Counted from the first letter of the stretch, positions 12,520 through 41,164 are shown. The stretch is 64,000 nt of DNA from Cavia porcellus (GCF_034190915.1 NW_026947514.1:558001-622000); one strand, 5' to 3'. Translations and numbers: made by a program. Notes: generated by a model not told the origin, from the sequence alone.

Positions 12520-12775
12520 CAGGGACAAACAAGAGTTTTATCTATTTTATCTTCCAGCAGAGTAAGTGTTACTGTTTTCATATTTAATTTTAGTTTAGTG
12601 CATGGTGACAATTATGGGTACAGGTTTAACCTTTGGCACGTGGGGCTGGGGATTTAGATCAGTGGCATAAGCACCTACCAAGCAAGTGCAAGGTCATGAG
12701 TTTGATCCCCGATCCAAAAAAAAAATCTCTGACATGTGGAGAGCCAGTTTTCCCAGCACCCTTTATTTATTTTTA
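12520..12775 (-). mobile_element. L1 LINE ORF2 fragment, reverse, interrupted by an ID element
   Basis: The flanks (about 12540-12640 and 12727-12770) read as reversed L1 ORF2. The segment with GAGAGCCAGTTTTCCCAGCA at 12739-12758 is the typical reversed L1 stretch. An ID element splits it. Confidence 0.6.
12642..12725 (+). mobile_element. ID SINE inserted in L1
   Basis: Forward ID element: GGGGCTGGGGATTTAGATCA at the start, box B region GAGTTTGATCC, and an A-tail ending at 12725. It interrupts reversed L1 sequence. Confidence 0.9.
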
Positions 12776-13016
12776 TTTTAAAGAGATTAAAACCAAACCA
12801 AACAAAACAAATCGATATAAGACTTTAAAACAAGACAACAGGAAATTAACAATGGTTATCATAATACATCTTGTTATCTTCAAAATAGCTGTCCAGATCA
12901 TGAGACATAATAAAACTAAAAAAAGTAGAATAAAACCAAACCAAACCAAACAATGAAGACGAGTCTTCAAAACAAAGTAATAGGAAATCAACCGTAGCTA
13001 TCACATGCATCTTATG

Positions 13017-13111
13017 TTTTTTGTTTTGTTTGTTTTGGTACTAGGGATTAAACTCACGACCTCATATTTGCCAGGTGGCGTGCTTGTGCTGCTGAGCTAA
13101 ACCCCTGGCCC
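13017..13111 (-). mobile_element. ID SINE, reverse
   Basis: TTTGTTTTG tail, then TACTAGGGATTAAACTCACG (reversed box B region), and the reversed box A end GAGCTAAACCCCTGGCCC. Confidence 0.88.
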
Positions 13112-13239
13112 ATGCATCTTGTTAAATTAAAAATAGCTGCCCAGACCACCAGGCATAGGCATGTAAAATTAACCAAACAAGAGAACTAAATTGAAATTTC
13201 AGATGTGTGACCTCTAATTACTACTATGTCTGTGTCTCT

Positions 13240-13720
13240 TAAACTTGTTCTGGGTAGGCTGGAGGTCTGAGATTGTATTTTGCGCCTTTGTCTTGACATT
13301 TTTCTTGTGTTTCTCTGAATCAGCCCATTCTCATCACCATTTATTTATCTTTCTTCCACTGAAGGTGTTTGGCCCCTTTGTCAAAGATACCGTTGCTGAA
13401 TGTGTTTGTAGTTGCTTCTGCATCTTCTATTCTGTTCTATTGAACAGGTCTGTTTGCTTTTGTTTTTTCCCAGTACCATACTGCTTTCATCACAATAACT
13501 TTTTATTATAGTTTTGAGTCTGAGATTGTGATGCCTCCTGCCTTGTTTTTGTTGTCCAGAATTGCTTTTGCTATTCTAGGTCTCTTCTGGTTCCAAAATG
13601 AATTTTAGGACTGTTTTCTTATAGAAGTATGCTATTGGTATTTTGTTTGGGATTGAATTAAACCCATATACAAGTTTTGGTAGTATGGCCATTTTCACTA
13701 TATTGGTTCTGCTTATTCAA
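13240..13720 (-). mobile_element. L1 LINE ORF2 fragment, reverse
   Basis: Strong reversed L1 ORF2 signature. CAGTACCATACTGCTTTCAT lies near 13471-13490. The TTGTGATGCCTCCTGCCTTG stretch lies near 13527-13546. AGTATGGCCATTTTCACTAT lies near 13682-13701. Frameshifts prevent any open reverse-transcriptase frame. It belongs to the same insertion as the L1 pieces upstream. Confidence 0.85.
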
Positions 13721-13849
13721 GACTTAGCTTCTGAACTGTAAATATATTAATACGTGACATGTAGCGCTGGGCCATGAGAAGTCTGGCAGCACTGTTTGGC
13801 AGGGGGATGTGGACTGAAGAAAGAGCCGGAGAACCCTGACACAGCCCAA

Positions 13850-14381
13850 GCCACTCTGGAGCCATCCTGAGGGCCCGGATTAGGCGGCCGCCGCTGCACT
13901 CGCAGCACTGACACCCGCAGGACTGCGTGGCTGAGCCGGCCACAGCAGACGGCAGGGACGCTCACCACGACCTTCGGATCACCAAGCTCCGCGCTGTGTT
14001 ACAAAGCAGGAGTCACTCAAAGTCACGCACTGGCTCCCCAGGCCGCAGGCAGAACAGCAGCCCCGGGGACAGCGGCTGGGACGCAGGGCAGCTTCTCCGA
14101 CTAGGGATCGCGGGCTCCTCCCCGCCGGGAGACCCGAGGGCCGCAGGGCACGGCCAACCTGCCGGGACGGGGGCCTGCACCACACCGCGCGCCGCGCCCC
14201 GCCCCGCCCCGCCCCGCCCCGCCCCGCCCCGCCGCCCCGGCCGTGCCCGGGGCCCGCCAGCGCGCACCTCTGCACCCCACCGAGTCCCAGCCCCACCTGC
14301 GCTCCGCCCTTCGATCACCACGCATGCCCGGGCCGCAGGCACGCATGCGCAGCCAGCTCCTCTCGGCCCACCCTCGCCGCT
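13850..14381 (+). promoter_or_regulatory. NUDT14: NUDT14 CpG-island promoter and 5' UTR
   Basis: CpG-dense stretch directly upstream of the NUDT14 start codon, continuing into exon 1 and intron 1. It has no clear TATA box and holds a long array of GC boxes. It probably covers the transcription start and 5' UTR, but the exact start site cannot be set from the sequence. Confidence 0.8.
14197..14235. repeat. CCCCG pentamer array in the NUDT14 promoter
   Basis: About seven tandem CCCCG units 150-185 bp upstream of the ATG. Each unit pair forms a GC box (Sp/KLF-type site). The opposite strand has regularly spaced G4 runs able to form a quadruplex. Confidence 0.9.
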
Positions 14382-14462
14382 ATGGAGCGCATCGAGGGCG
14401 CGGCTGTGGGCCCCTGCCCCAGCTCCATCTACCTGTGTCCGCTGCGCCTGCACTACCGCCAG
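14382..14462 (+). CDS. NUDT14: NUDT14 exon 1 (coding part)
   Basis: Residues 1-27. The ATG sits in the CpG island. The exon ends ...CGCCAG before GTGAGC, phase 0. Confidence 0.95.
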
Positions 14463-17400
14463 GTGAGCGCTGGCCACGGCGCCGCCTCGGCCCGTGCCGC
14501 CTGGCTGCCCCGCGGACCCCGCCCCGCGAGGCCCCGCCCCTCCTGCGCTTTCCCCCGCCCCAGGGTTGCCCCACCCACCGCCCTCCCAGTCCCGGGTGCT
14601 CGCCGGGCACTCGGCCCTCCCCTGCAGGCCCTCCCCACCCTGGGCCCTCGCGCTCAGCTCCGATCCCTCCTCTGCACCCTGCTCGCAGGTTCCCAGACTC
14701 TGACCCGTGCGGGAGCGGGGTTGGAGGAGGCCATTCGGCCCCTCAGCGAGCATTGCTGGTGTCGGTTTTTTTCAGCCCAACCCTTCCCTCCTTTGCGTTT
14801 GGACTCATGGTTGATCTGGGGAATCCTAGGAGTGGTGGCCAGCCTGCTTAGACTTTGAGCCAGATGGTAGGGTAGAGAGAGGGGAGGCCGAAGAGGGCGC
14901 CTCTCAAGGAGGGACGCTCATGGGAAGCACCGTACCTACCCAGCGCAGGACAACCCGTGGACAACCTGGGGCCGCTGTGAAACAGCGGGACCAAGGCTCC
15001 TGTACTCAGTAGTGTGCACACAGTAGGCTCGCGAAAACACTTGTGCCTCCTCTTTGGCCGCCTTCCCCTACACCTGTCCCTTGTCCTGGCCCTCTACCTC
15101 ATGCCACCTCACAGCCTACACAGTTGCTTCTCAAGGCCACTCGGGAGAACCCCCTTTCTGCATCTACAGCATGGCCCCTGAAACCCCAGGTTGGCTAGAG
15201 CCAAAGAGTTCTCTACCCTGGGAGAAACTCTTTGTTGCCTATCACCTCCAGGCCCCCAGTGGAGAGGCCCATATGCCTGCCTTCTCTGCTGCCATGCTTC
15301 TGTTGCCTACCGGTGGACAGGGTGCTGAGGGCCTGCAGGCCTGGGGGAGTGGAGGGTACCTAGCTGGGGGGGAGGGTTGGGGATGAGGTTCAATGCTGTT
15401 TTCCCTTTCCCTGGGCCAGGGCCAGGGCCTGGAAGCCGGTGATGTGGGCTGCCTTATTGTGGCTACCCTTCCTGTTGGTGGGCAGGTGGGCAGTGAGCAG
15501 GTGAGCTGGGCAGGGACCTGTGAGAGTGGGGCTGCTGCTCCCTCTGCCGCCCAGATGGCTTTGTGGCTGTGGTAGGAAGCCTGCTGGCGTATTTTCACTG
15601 ACAGTGCTGATGACCACAGCTGTCCTGAGTGTGAATGTATGGTAAGGGGCCAGGGACACCAGACTGGACAGGGTTTGCCAGTGGGGCACAGCTGTACCCC
15701 TTGGCTGCTTGTGGTACATGGCCTGAGAGGTCTGGTCGTGGGCATGTGGAGCAAGTGCCCTGTGGCATTGAGCAGCACAGGGCAGGTGTACCTTGGCCTG
15801 ACCCTGCTTCCCATGGCCTCTACAGGCCTCTAGACTGCTTCCTGTGCCTCTCACAAAGTTTTGATCTTGAGCTGAGAGGGTCCCTGAGATCTATCTGGGC
15901 GACCATGACCTGGGGCAGGCCCAGCCTACTCATATAGTATTCAAGGGCCTCCCCTGGAGTGGCCCAGTGGGTGGTGGCCCCCTGGGTGGCAAGACAGCAG
16001 GCAGGCCCAGGCTCGCCTTTCAGGGTGGTGCTGCAACGGCCTCTCAGAGCTTCTCAGACAGCTGGACCTGCAGGCCACTGCCCCCCACCGTAGAAACCAG
16101 GATGTCTCTGCTGCAGGCCAAACTCAGGCCAATCTCTGGGCCTTGCCCAACAGGCTCCTGCCTAGAGCCCCTTTCCCACTCAGTGTCACCTCCAGGAAGT
16201 CCTCAGGGGCCATTCATGAGTGGCAGCATGAGCCATGCTGACTGAGGATGAGTGACATGGTAGGATCCAGGTCCAGCGCCGTCTGCTGAGACCCCTGGGA
16301 GGAGTGGCCACCATCTCTGGCCCAGGTAGAGCCCATTTTGCTCAGTGCTGGCTCCTCCCACCTGGAGCCCTGTTGTTAACCTGGCTCCTCCAAGGGCCCA
16401 GCCCTGCCCCAGATCCTGATGTCGCTGAGTGTGGTTAGACACTGGGAATGTGACCACAGGAAGTGTAGGGACAGCCCGGTGAGGACCCTGGATTGGCAAA
16501 CTCTGGTGCTGGGATCACTCAGGAGGCTGGCCGATCCTCCCTGCCTGTCTGTGTGCCTGGTCCAAGGGGCCATGTGTGCTTTCATGGTGAGCACTTGAAC
16601 TTGGTTTTGTCTGCTTGGGACCCTTCCTTGTCTGTCCGTAAGGCTGTCACTGTGCTACTTCTCCCCATGCCCGCCATGGTCCTTCACATACTGGGTGACA
16701 GCTTGCATCTCTGTGCAGCCCTGTGGTCCTGGGTCCTTCCTGCCTTTTCCCAAGTTTTCCACATCCCCCTTGGGTGCACCTTGGCCTGCATGCCTAGCTC
16801 CTGAGGGGAGCCCCTGATGGGCAGCCGATCTGTCTGGGCTCTACCATGCTGGCAATGCTGGACCTTGCTGACTGCCACTTTTACTTCTTTCAGAATGGTG
16901 CCCAGAAGTCCTGGGACTTTATGAAGACACATGACAGGTGAGGGCCTACCCTGACTGCTGGGGCCCATGAGGACCCTGGGGCCTGAGGTGTGGGGACCCA
17001 TTTCTTCCTTGTTTGTGCTCCTTCATGGTCTTTACTATTCCTTGTCTAGCCCAGTGCTGGTTTTCCTGTCACCTATATGTAGCCACCTGTTGCAGGTCAG
17101 AGGGGGCCAGGCAGTAGCTGCACTCCTCTGACAGTTGCTCCCTGTGAGGCTTGAGGGGCCAGCCTGGGGCACTTGCTCCTAGCATGGGGGTGCAGTTGTG
17201 GGTGCAGTTGTGGGTGGCAGGCCATCTGGGGCAAGTGCTTGTCAGTTACCTGGCCTCTGTTCCACCTACCTCTCCCCTCTGGAACACAGTAGGCCCATTT
17301 CCTAGCCTGGCTTTGTCCCTGGCTAGCTCTGGTCCTAGTTGGCCCCACCCTCCCTGAGTGAGGGCCTGACCTCCCTGGCTGGGGTGGGGAGCTGGGAATG

Positions 17401-19317
17401 GAGCCCCTGCTGAGCCCCCACCCCACAGTGTGGCCATCCTCCTGTTCAACTCTTCAAGGAAGAGCCTCGTGTTGGTGAGGCAGTTTCGGCCAGGTGAGGT
17501 CTGTGGGTGGGGTGTGGGGGGCCAAGGGTCTGAAAGCAAATGTGGGCAGGGGTCCAGGGGAAACAGGCCTGGTGAGGCATGTGGCCCCGAGCCAGTCACT
17601 GGGAGGTGACTGGCATATGGCCGTGTTCTCCATCCAGCTGTGTATGCAGGTGAGATAGAGCGCTGCTTCCCGGGGTCCCTGGTGGCCTTAGCCCAAGATG
17701 GCCCTCCGGAGCTGCTGCCAGCCCTGCCTGGCTCTGCAGGGGTGACAGTGGAACTGTGTAGTGGCCTCGTGGACCAGCCTGGCCTCTCGCTGGAGCAGGT
17801 GGCCTGCAAGGAGGCCTGGGAGGAGTGCGGCTACTGCCTGGCCCCCTCTGACCTGCGACGGGTGGCTACATATAGGTGAGAAATGGCCCGGGATGGGATA
17901 GGTTGGGTGGGACTGAGAACCCTGTTGATGCATGCAGGATACCCTGTTCCTTGGCTTTCATTGTGTCATGGAGGGCTGGAGATTTAGCTCAGCAGCATAA
18001 GCACCTGCCTGGCAAGCGTGAGGTTGTGAGTTCAATCCCCAGTACCCAAAAAAAAAAATTTTCTGGTCAATGTGGCATGGAAGGGTGCGTCTCAGCTGCC
18101 TCAGAAGGCCAGGAACCTGGTGCTGGGCTCCTCCTGGGCACACTTGCCTGTATCTCCACCCTGCAGCCTAGCATGCAAGCCTCGGCTCGGTGACAGCTGC
18201 TGCCGACAGATGCCTCCACTTCCTGTGGGATTAAGCACCGGGTGCTGGGGGTGGAGTGAGTCACATCGCTGTCCTCAGGAAAGGCATGGGGACAACCTAG
18301 CCTGGTCCCTGCCCCCACCAGGCCCAGGTGATCCCTTGGCCCCTGTGGGAGCCAATGACCAGGTCAACCCGCTGAGAAGAGGATGTTGGGGTGAAGCCAT
18401 GCCCTGCCCTGGGGACACTGTAGTGGGACTCTGACCCCAATTGAGGTCTTCCAGGCCCACTGCTAGCCAAGCTGAGCACCAGGCTTTGCGACCTTGTCAA
18501 GACCAGAGCCACTCCCATTTTTGCTGGGCCAGGGGCTCTCTTCTGTCAGCCTCCCAGGGTCCCCCTGAAGGCAGGCTTTCTAGGGCCAACAGCTGGCTAT
18601 GTGGAGGGCAAGGACTGGCCTGGGTTCTCTGCAGATTTCCTGATCACCCAGCTGGGTCCTGGCCTGAGAGGTGGGCCAGTTAGAGGGGCAGGCAGGGGCT
18701 GCTGGAGGAGGTGTCCAGGCACCTGGATGGGCAGCCCTGGCTGTAGGGTTCCCGAGCAGGGCTTCAAGCTGGGAGGGGTATCTGGGTGGGGGCACCTGCT
18801 CAGTGAGCACTTTGAAGAGAAGGCTGTAGTTGTGTAGAGATGGGCTGGGTAGAGGTCGGGCTGCTGTCTGTGCAGTCTCACAGGGAGACAAGTCCCAGAG
18901 TCCCAGATCTGTCAGTCACTCAGTGACATGGATCCCATCTGTGAAACCCTCCTGCCTCTGTGTACAATAGCTAATCACAGAAGACAAGCTTGGCATGCCT
19001 AGGTCCCCCTTACCCCGGGCTGGGCCTCACAGGGAGTGGAGGCCTCTGTGTGGCTCAGTGGGCCAATCTCACCCTACAGGTCTGGAGTGGGATTGACAGG
19101 CTCCAGCCAGACCATGTTCTACGCAGAGGTGACAGATGCCCAGCAGAGTGGGCCAGGTGGGGGCCTGGCAGAGGAGGGTGAACTCATCGAGGTTGTGCAC
19201 CTGCCCCTGGATGGTGCACAGGCCTTTGCGGAAGACCCTGACATCCCCAAGACCCTCAGTGTTATCTTTGGCATCTCATGGTTCCTCAGCCAGGTGGCAC
19301 CCAGTCTGGGTCTGTAA
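14382..19317 (+). CDS. NUDT14: UDP-sugar pyrophosphatase NUDT14 (five coding exons)
   Basis: Joined exons 14382-14462, 16894-16937, 17429-17493, 17638-17875 and 19080-19317 give a 221-residue protein, essentially the length of human NUDT14 (222). Family knowledge: this cytosolic Nudix hydrolase cleaves UDP-glucose, and also ADP-ribose, to a sugar phosphate plus a nucleoside monophosphate, using Mg2+. Seen: the start context is MERIEGA. The Nudix segment runs from about Gly106 to Tyr129, with its catalytic core K-E-A-W-E-E-C-G-Y at 121-129; the paired glutamates are present. As in other NUDT14 proteins, the first half of the Nudix box deviates from the general consensus. All introns are GT-AG and phases match. 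The gene lies just upstream of JAG2 on the same strand, as in human. No disruption was seen. Confidence 0.96.
16894..16937 (+). CDS. NUDT14: NUDT14 exon 2
   Basis: 44-bp exon encoding [14 protein letters not shown] plus two bases of a serine codon. The acceptor is TTCTTTCAG and the donor GTGAGG. Confidence 0.95.
17429..17493 (+). CDS. NUDT14: NUDT14 exon 3
   Basis: 65-bp exon carrying the beta-strand segment ...LVLVRQFRP. The acceptor is CCCCACAG and the donor GTGAGG. Confidence 0.95.
17638..17875 (+). CDS. NUDT14: NUDT14 exon 4 (Nudix box)
   Basis: 238-bp exon encoding residues 64-142 plus two bases, including the Nudix core K-E-A-W-E-E-C-G-Y at 121-129. The donor is GTGAGA. Confidence 0.96.
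17973..18058 (+). mobile_element. ID SINE in NUDT14 intron 4
   Basis: GGGCTGGAGATTTAGCTCAG start, anticodon-arm region CTGCCTGGCAAGCGTGAGG, box B GAGTTCAATCC, then an A-run to 18058. Same strand as the gene. Confidence 0.93.
19080..19317 (+). CDS. NUDT14: NUDT14 exon 5 (terminal coding exon)
   Basis: Begins after CCCTACAG, encodes the C-terminal region ending ...SQVAPSLGL, and stops at TAA 19315-19317, followed immediately by a second in-frame stop, TGA. Confidence 0.95.
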
Positions 19318-19384
19318 TGAGTCTTAGGCTTCGGACTTCGATCTGGACTGAGGCTGATCCAGGCCTGGCCCTGCCCTATAGACC

Positions 19385-19390
19385 AATAAA
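19385..19390 (+). terminator. NUDT14: NUDT14 polyadenylation signal AATAAA
   Basis: Canonical AATAAA 68 bp after the stop codon, followed within about 25-55 bp by TG-rich sequence. It implies a very short 3' UTR. Confidence 0.85.
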
Positions 19391-19429
19391 GCTGAGTACT
19401 TAGCTGTTGGTCCCATGCTGAGCTCTGAC

Positions 19430-20492
19430 CTGGGCAAATTGGAAGGGGAAGGGGAAGAAAGGGAAAGGGAGGGCTGACTATTGGTGAGGGTCCCTTGCTG
19501 CCCTGTGGCAGGCCTGCAGAGGAACAGTGGATGCTGACTGGGGCTGGGGACATGCTGGCCTGAGGCCACAGGAGGGGCTGCTAGGGGAGGGAAAGGGAGT
19601 GTGCAGCCCCAGGGCCTGGCCCCCTGGGCAGTGTGTCCAGGGTGAGCCATGGCCACCAGTGTGGAGTGGAGCCAGCCCGGATCTGCACAGCGCATACTTC
19701 CTGCTCCTGGCCAGGTGAGCATTTCTGCCTACCTACTGCTGGGCTTGAACCACTCCTGTGTACCCCTTGGGCCAGGGCCTATGAGTGGAGCTCACTGGAT
19801 CTTGGGGCATGAGCAGTGTCCGTAGGCCCCTTCTCAGTGGGACCAGGACCATGATGTCTGTGGCCCTCAGTGCCCTGCTGGCTTTGAGTGTTGGTGCCCA
19901 AAGTGCCTGGGATGCAGGACAGCAGTCACCTCCTGGCCAGCTGTGTGAGTCTGGCTTATGGGACAGGAGTGTAGATCCATCTTCTGCTCTAAGGACCCTG
20001 CTAGAAAATATGTCAGGGGCTAGGTTTGTAGCTTCCAAAGGGTCAAGGCTGAACCTTTATGAGTGTGGCTACCTATCTGGCTGGTCCTTGCCCAGTGCCT
20101 CAGCCCTGGTCAGCTCCCTGGGCAATTCTGGGAGCCTAGGAAGGGCAGCCTGAGTCTGGAGGACAGAGCCAGGGGACCAGTAGCTTGCTGCATTAGGACT
20201 CCCTGCTCTGAAGCTCTACAGGCCCCATGGTGGACAGACGGGGTGACCGCGCTCTCGCAGGTGCTCTGTGTGTCAGCATATGAAAGTACCTGGCTCTGTC
20301 AATTGCTGGCCTGGGCAGCAGCCCAGGAATACTGGGAACAATGCTACTAGGCCCTGGGTTGTCTGGCTCAGGCAGGGACCCCCTTGGGCAGCACCACCTA
20401 TGTGCAGATGCTGGCTGTGACCAAAGTAGGGCCTTGTGGGATTTAGGCTAGGCAGGGATATGGCTGTGGGTAGTGGTCTTGTGGTATTCAGG
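19430..20492. other. Intergenic, no gene recognised
   Basis: Unique sequence between NUDT14 and the telomeric repeat, with a purine-rich GGGAA stretch at 19440-19475. Short open frames only. Confidence 0.45.
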
Positions 20493-20566
20493 CCCTAAAC
20501 CTAACCTTAACCCTAACCCTAACCCTAACCCTAACCCTAACCCTAACCCTAACCCTAGCCCTAACC
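20493..20566 (-). repeat. Interstitial telomeric repeat (TTAGGG)n
   Basis: The + strand reads CCCTAA repeats: seven perfect units at 20511-20552, flanked by degenerate units (CCCTAAA, CCTAACCTTAA, CCCTAG). TTAGGG is therefore on the minus strand. It lies between NUDT14 and JAG2. Confidence 0.97.
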
Positions 20567-22780
20567 TGCCTGGAGCAGCCTCAGCAGGACAGACTCCGAG
20601 GACATGAGCCACTTAGCCTGTCTTCTTCCAATGGAAGCCTGCCCAGTATCCATCTGGGGGTCTCCATAGCATTCTGGGGGACCTGCAGGTGCTTCGAGCT
20701 GCTGTGGAGGAGCACAGGTGGGCATGGGTGGAGGCTTTGGGTGGTGGGTGAGCAGAGGCAAAGATAGGGGACCTGGGTTTCGTGCAGTCCAGCCCCTGCA
20801 GGCTCTGCAGCCTGATGGGCGGTCAGCAGGCACCATGGCAAGGGCTAATGGAGTTGGCATCAATTTCCCGGCTTAGGGGGGCTGTAACCGGAAACTCCCC
20901 TCCCTGGCTGCTATATTTAGCACTGCAGGACACCAGCGGAAGCACAGTTCACTTCTGAACCCAGCTAGCTTTGACTCAATCCTAGCTGTCTTTTCCCCAG
21001 CCTGGTCCATAGGAGGGGCCTGCAAGTCTGCAGCCCTGGGTCAGGCCCCCCTCTGCCTGTCATGCTATGCAAGCTGAGCTCACTCACAGCACAAGGACCC
21101 CCATCAGACAATGGCAGAGCTAGGAGTCTGAGGGGTTCTATGCCCAGGGGGCTTCAGCGTAAAGGTGAGGACTTTGTAGAACAGGCATTCATCCCAGCCC
21201 AGCAAGGAAGGGGGCTGGGTAGCCCTACACCCTGACCCTAGCAAGGCGAAACACGGAGCTGTGGAGCTTGTGGTGCCCACTGCTGTCCTGGAAAGCCCTG
21301 CAGGTCACATGGTCCCTGGCCTGAGGACACCAGAGAGACCTACAGAAGGGAAGGGTCCCATCTGATACCTGGCTCTTCCCCGTGAGTAGGTTGGCCACCT
21401 TCCAGGCCTTGGAGTTGCCCCTGGACAGATCTGATTTAGGCTGTGCCTCCCAGGAGGCCTGGGGCAGGGTACTAAAGGGGCAGGTGGCACCCTTCGCAGA
21501 ATGGGAATTGACCCCTTATGCTGTTTTGGGCACAAGGACCAGGTTTCATTCCCAGAGGGTTGGGAGGGAGTTGGGAGGGGTCAGTGTACTGCTGGCCAGC
21601 TTGTGTGTGAGATAGGAGAAGCATTCTTCACAGAGGGTTGCGTATTTGTGTGTGGTGATGGCTCCAAGCAGGAGCCATCTGCGTGAGCTCACCAGCAGTA
21701 GGAATCTGGGGGTAGGCACAGGAGGGCTAGGAGCTGCCTGAACTCTGTCACCTACACACTGATATCCCCCTCCTCAGCGCTGCACACCAGGCCTCTCTCC
21801 ACTGCCCTTCACCCCAGGCTTCCTTCACCCCAGGGCCTTGGCACATGCTGTTCTAACTCCTCACCTTGGCCACCCTTGGGGGCCCATCAGACTCCTACTG
21901 TCTGTTTTGCTTGCCTGCCTCTGCCTTAAGGCTTCTGGTCTGTATTGCTAAGTTCCCATCTGCCCTGGACAAAAAGGCTTTCGGGGCAGTACCCGTTTTG
22001 TTCACTGCTGAGTTGAGTGCCTGGCAGGATCACCCAGGGCCTCTCTCTCCTTGAGATCCTCCATCTTCAGGCCAGAGTGTGGAGGGGCTTTGTTCCTAGG
22101 GAGCCCCCATTTTATGACGCATAGGAGTTGTGAACTGCACAGTTATGGGGGTAGGCGGTCTCTGTGTGAGACACCCCTCAGCCCACCCAGGAAATTCAGC
22201 TAGTGGGAATTTAGGGCAGAGCCAGCAGTTTGGGTCTCAGGGAATCTGGCCCACCCCTTCAGGGCTTCCTGTGCCCCAAAGCCTGGTCCTGCCAGCAGGG
22301 TATGTGTGCAGGGCGTTCTCAGGGTCTCAGTGGCCAATGCAGGGAGCCAGACAGGTTCAAGATTCTGATTCTGACTGTACTGTGTACACTGAGTGCAGGG
22401 TGGGGCAGATGGGGAGCTCATCTACTAGGAAGGGGTGCCTCAGCCAGTAGGAGGACTTCTGACCCCCCCAAGGCAGTGCTGGCCCTGGATGAGGCCCTGC
22501 CCAGTGCAGGTCAGCAGGCTAGAGAAAGCAGCCCTTGGTGTTGACCCTGTCAAGGAGCAGCAAGGTCACCAGGGAGATGGCAAGGACATAGTAGCTGAGT
22601 GGGACTGGGCAGCCTGAGGATCCTCTTGGGGCAAACCGCTAGATGCGCACATCTGGCCTTCCTCTGTATTTCCTATGTCTTGATCGTGGTGTCTGGCCCG
22701 GGCGTTCCTCGAGGGCATGGCCTGGCAAACAGTCCAACCCAGAAGTATGTGTGGACCGGCTGCTCTTCACATCTCTGAAG
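20567..22780. other. Intergenic between telomeric repeat and JAG2 CpG island
   Basis: No exon recognised. Holds an AT-poor segment with CTATATTTAGCAC at about 20910-20922, a TATA-like string without supporting context. Otherwise nothing seen. Confidence 0.4.
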
Positions 22781-23184
22781 GGAGGGCCCACGTCGAAGGC
22801 AGCAGCGCCCCCTTCAGCGAGCGTGAAGCTGCAGGAGACCGTGGAGCCGAAGGGTCCCGGGGGAAGGGGCGCGCAGCAGAGGCGGATCCCTGGCTTGCTC
22901 TGCAGGCGGCATCTCCGCTGGGACCAGGAGAGGCGCGGCGGTGGCGGTGGTGTTGGCGTACGGATGGGAGGTAAGGGCAGAGGCGACCTCAGGGGGCGCC
23001 CGCCCTTCCCGACCTCAGCAGTGACTCGGCAGCGGAGTAGCTGCCTGGCTCAGAGAAGGAGGGGGAGCGAAGGAGCAGCCCCGTGCCCAGCCGCCCCGCG
23101 CCCAGGCCGCACCCTTGCCGCCTTTAAAGCCCGGGCTCCCCCAGGCCCCCCCCCGCCCCATCCCGCGTGCGGCCCCGCCCCCTC

Positions 23185-23196
23185 ATGCATATGCAG
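23185..23196. promoter_or_regulatory. JAG2: POU-dimer (MORE-like) palindrome upstream of JAG2
   Basis: ATGCATATGCAG matches 11 of 12 positions of the known MORE element ATGCATATGCAT, bound by Oct factor dimers. Within it TGCATATGCA (23186-23195) is a perfect palindrome. It lies 355 bp upstream of the ATG, next to a GC box. Its function is inferred. Confidence 0.5.
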
Positions 23197-23550
23197 GTGC
23201 GCGGGTGACGAATGGGCGAGCGAGCTGTCAGTCTCGTCCCGAACTTGTTGGCTGCGGTGCGGGAGCGCGGGCGCGCAGAGCCGAGGCCAGGACCCGCCGC
23301 CGCCGCCACCGCGGGTAGGAGCCGGGTGGGAGCCGGGCCGGCGCGGGAGCCGGCCGCCGCGAGCCCGAGCCGCCGCCCTCGCACGCCGCCCGCCGCAGCC
23401 CACGCTCCCGGCGCCACGCGCGACCCCGCCCGCCGCCTGTGCCGCCGCCGCCGGGCTCGGAGGGCGGGCGGACGCGGGCGCTGGAGGCCGGCGCGGCGCC
23501 GCAGCGGGCGCGGGGGGCGGCGGCGGGCCGCGGGCGGGGTCGCGGCGGCG

Positions 23551-40790
<17,240 letters not shown>

Positions 40791-41164
40791 GGCCACAGCC
40801 GCCCTGCTGCCACCGCCTCGCCACACCACACTGCCTGCTACGCCGTGGGGGGCTGAGACTGTGTGCATAGTTTCTTTATTTTGTGTAAAAAAAATCAAAA
40901 GCAAAAAACAAATGTTTATTTTCTATGTTTCTTTAGCCTCGTATAAATTATTCAATAACTGTTAGGCAGCGAACAACGGCGTATTCTGGAATAGTTGCTA
41001 TTTTTGTAAAGTTTGCGTGTCACACATGTTGTGTGGCGGGCAAGAACGGAGTGTTTTGTGTTCTCACCAAATTGTGTGGCCTTTGTTTCCAGAGGTCGTG
41101 CACTGTTTACAGAATCTTCTTTTTTTATTCCTCACTTTGGTTTCTCTGTGGCTCCAGGCCAAAG

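Noticed and set aside
201..13740. BRF1, expected upstream by synteny
   Set aside because: No exon encoding its zinc ribbon, cyclin repeats or acidic tail is visible. It must end before this window.
14013..14753. 246-codon minus-strand frame over the NUDT14 promoter
   Set aside because: Glycine/alanine/arginine repeats produced by the CCCCG array. Not a protein family.
20910..20922. TATA-like string upstream of JAG2
   Set aside because: More than 2.6 kb from the first exon and without initiator or GC boxes.
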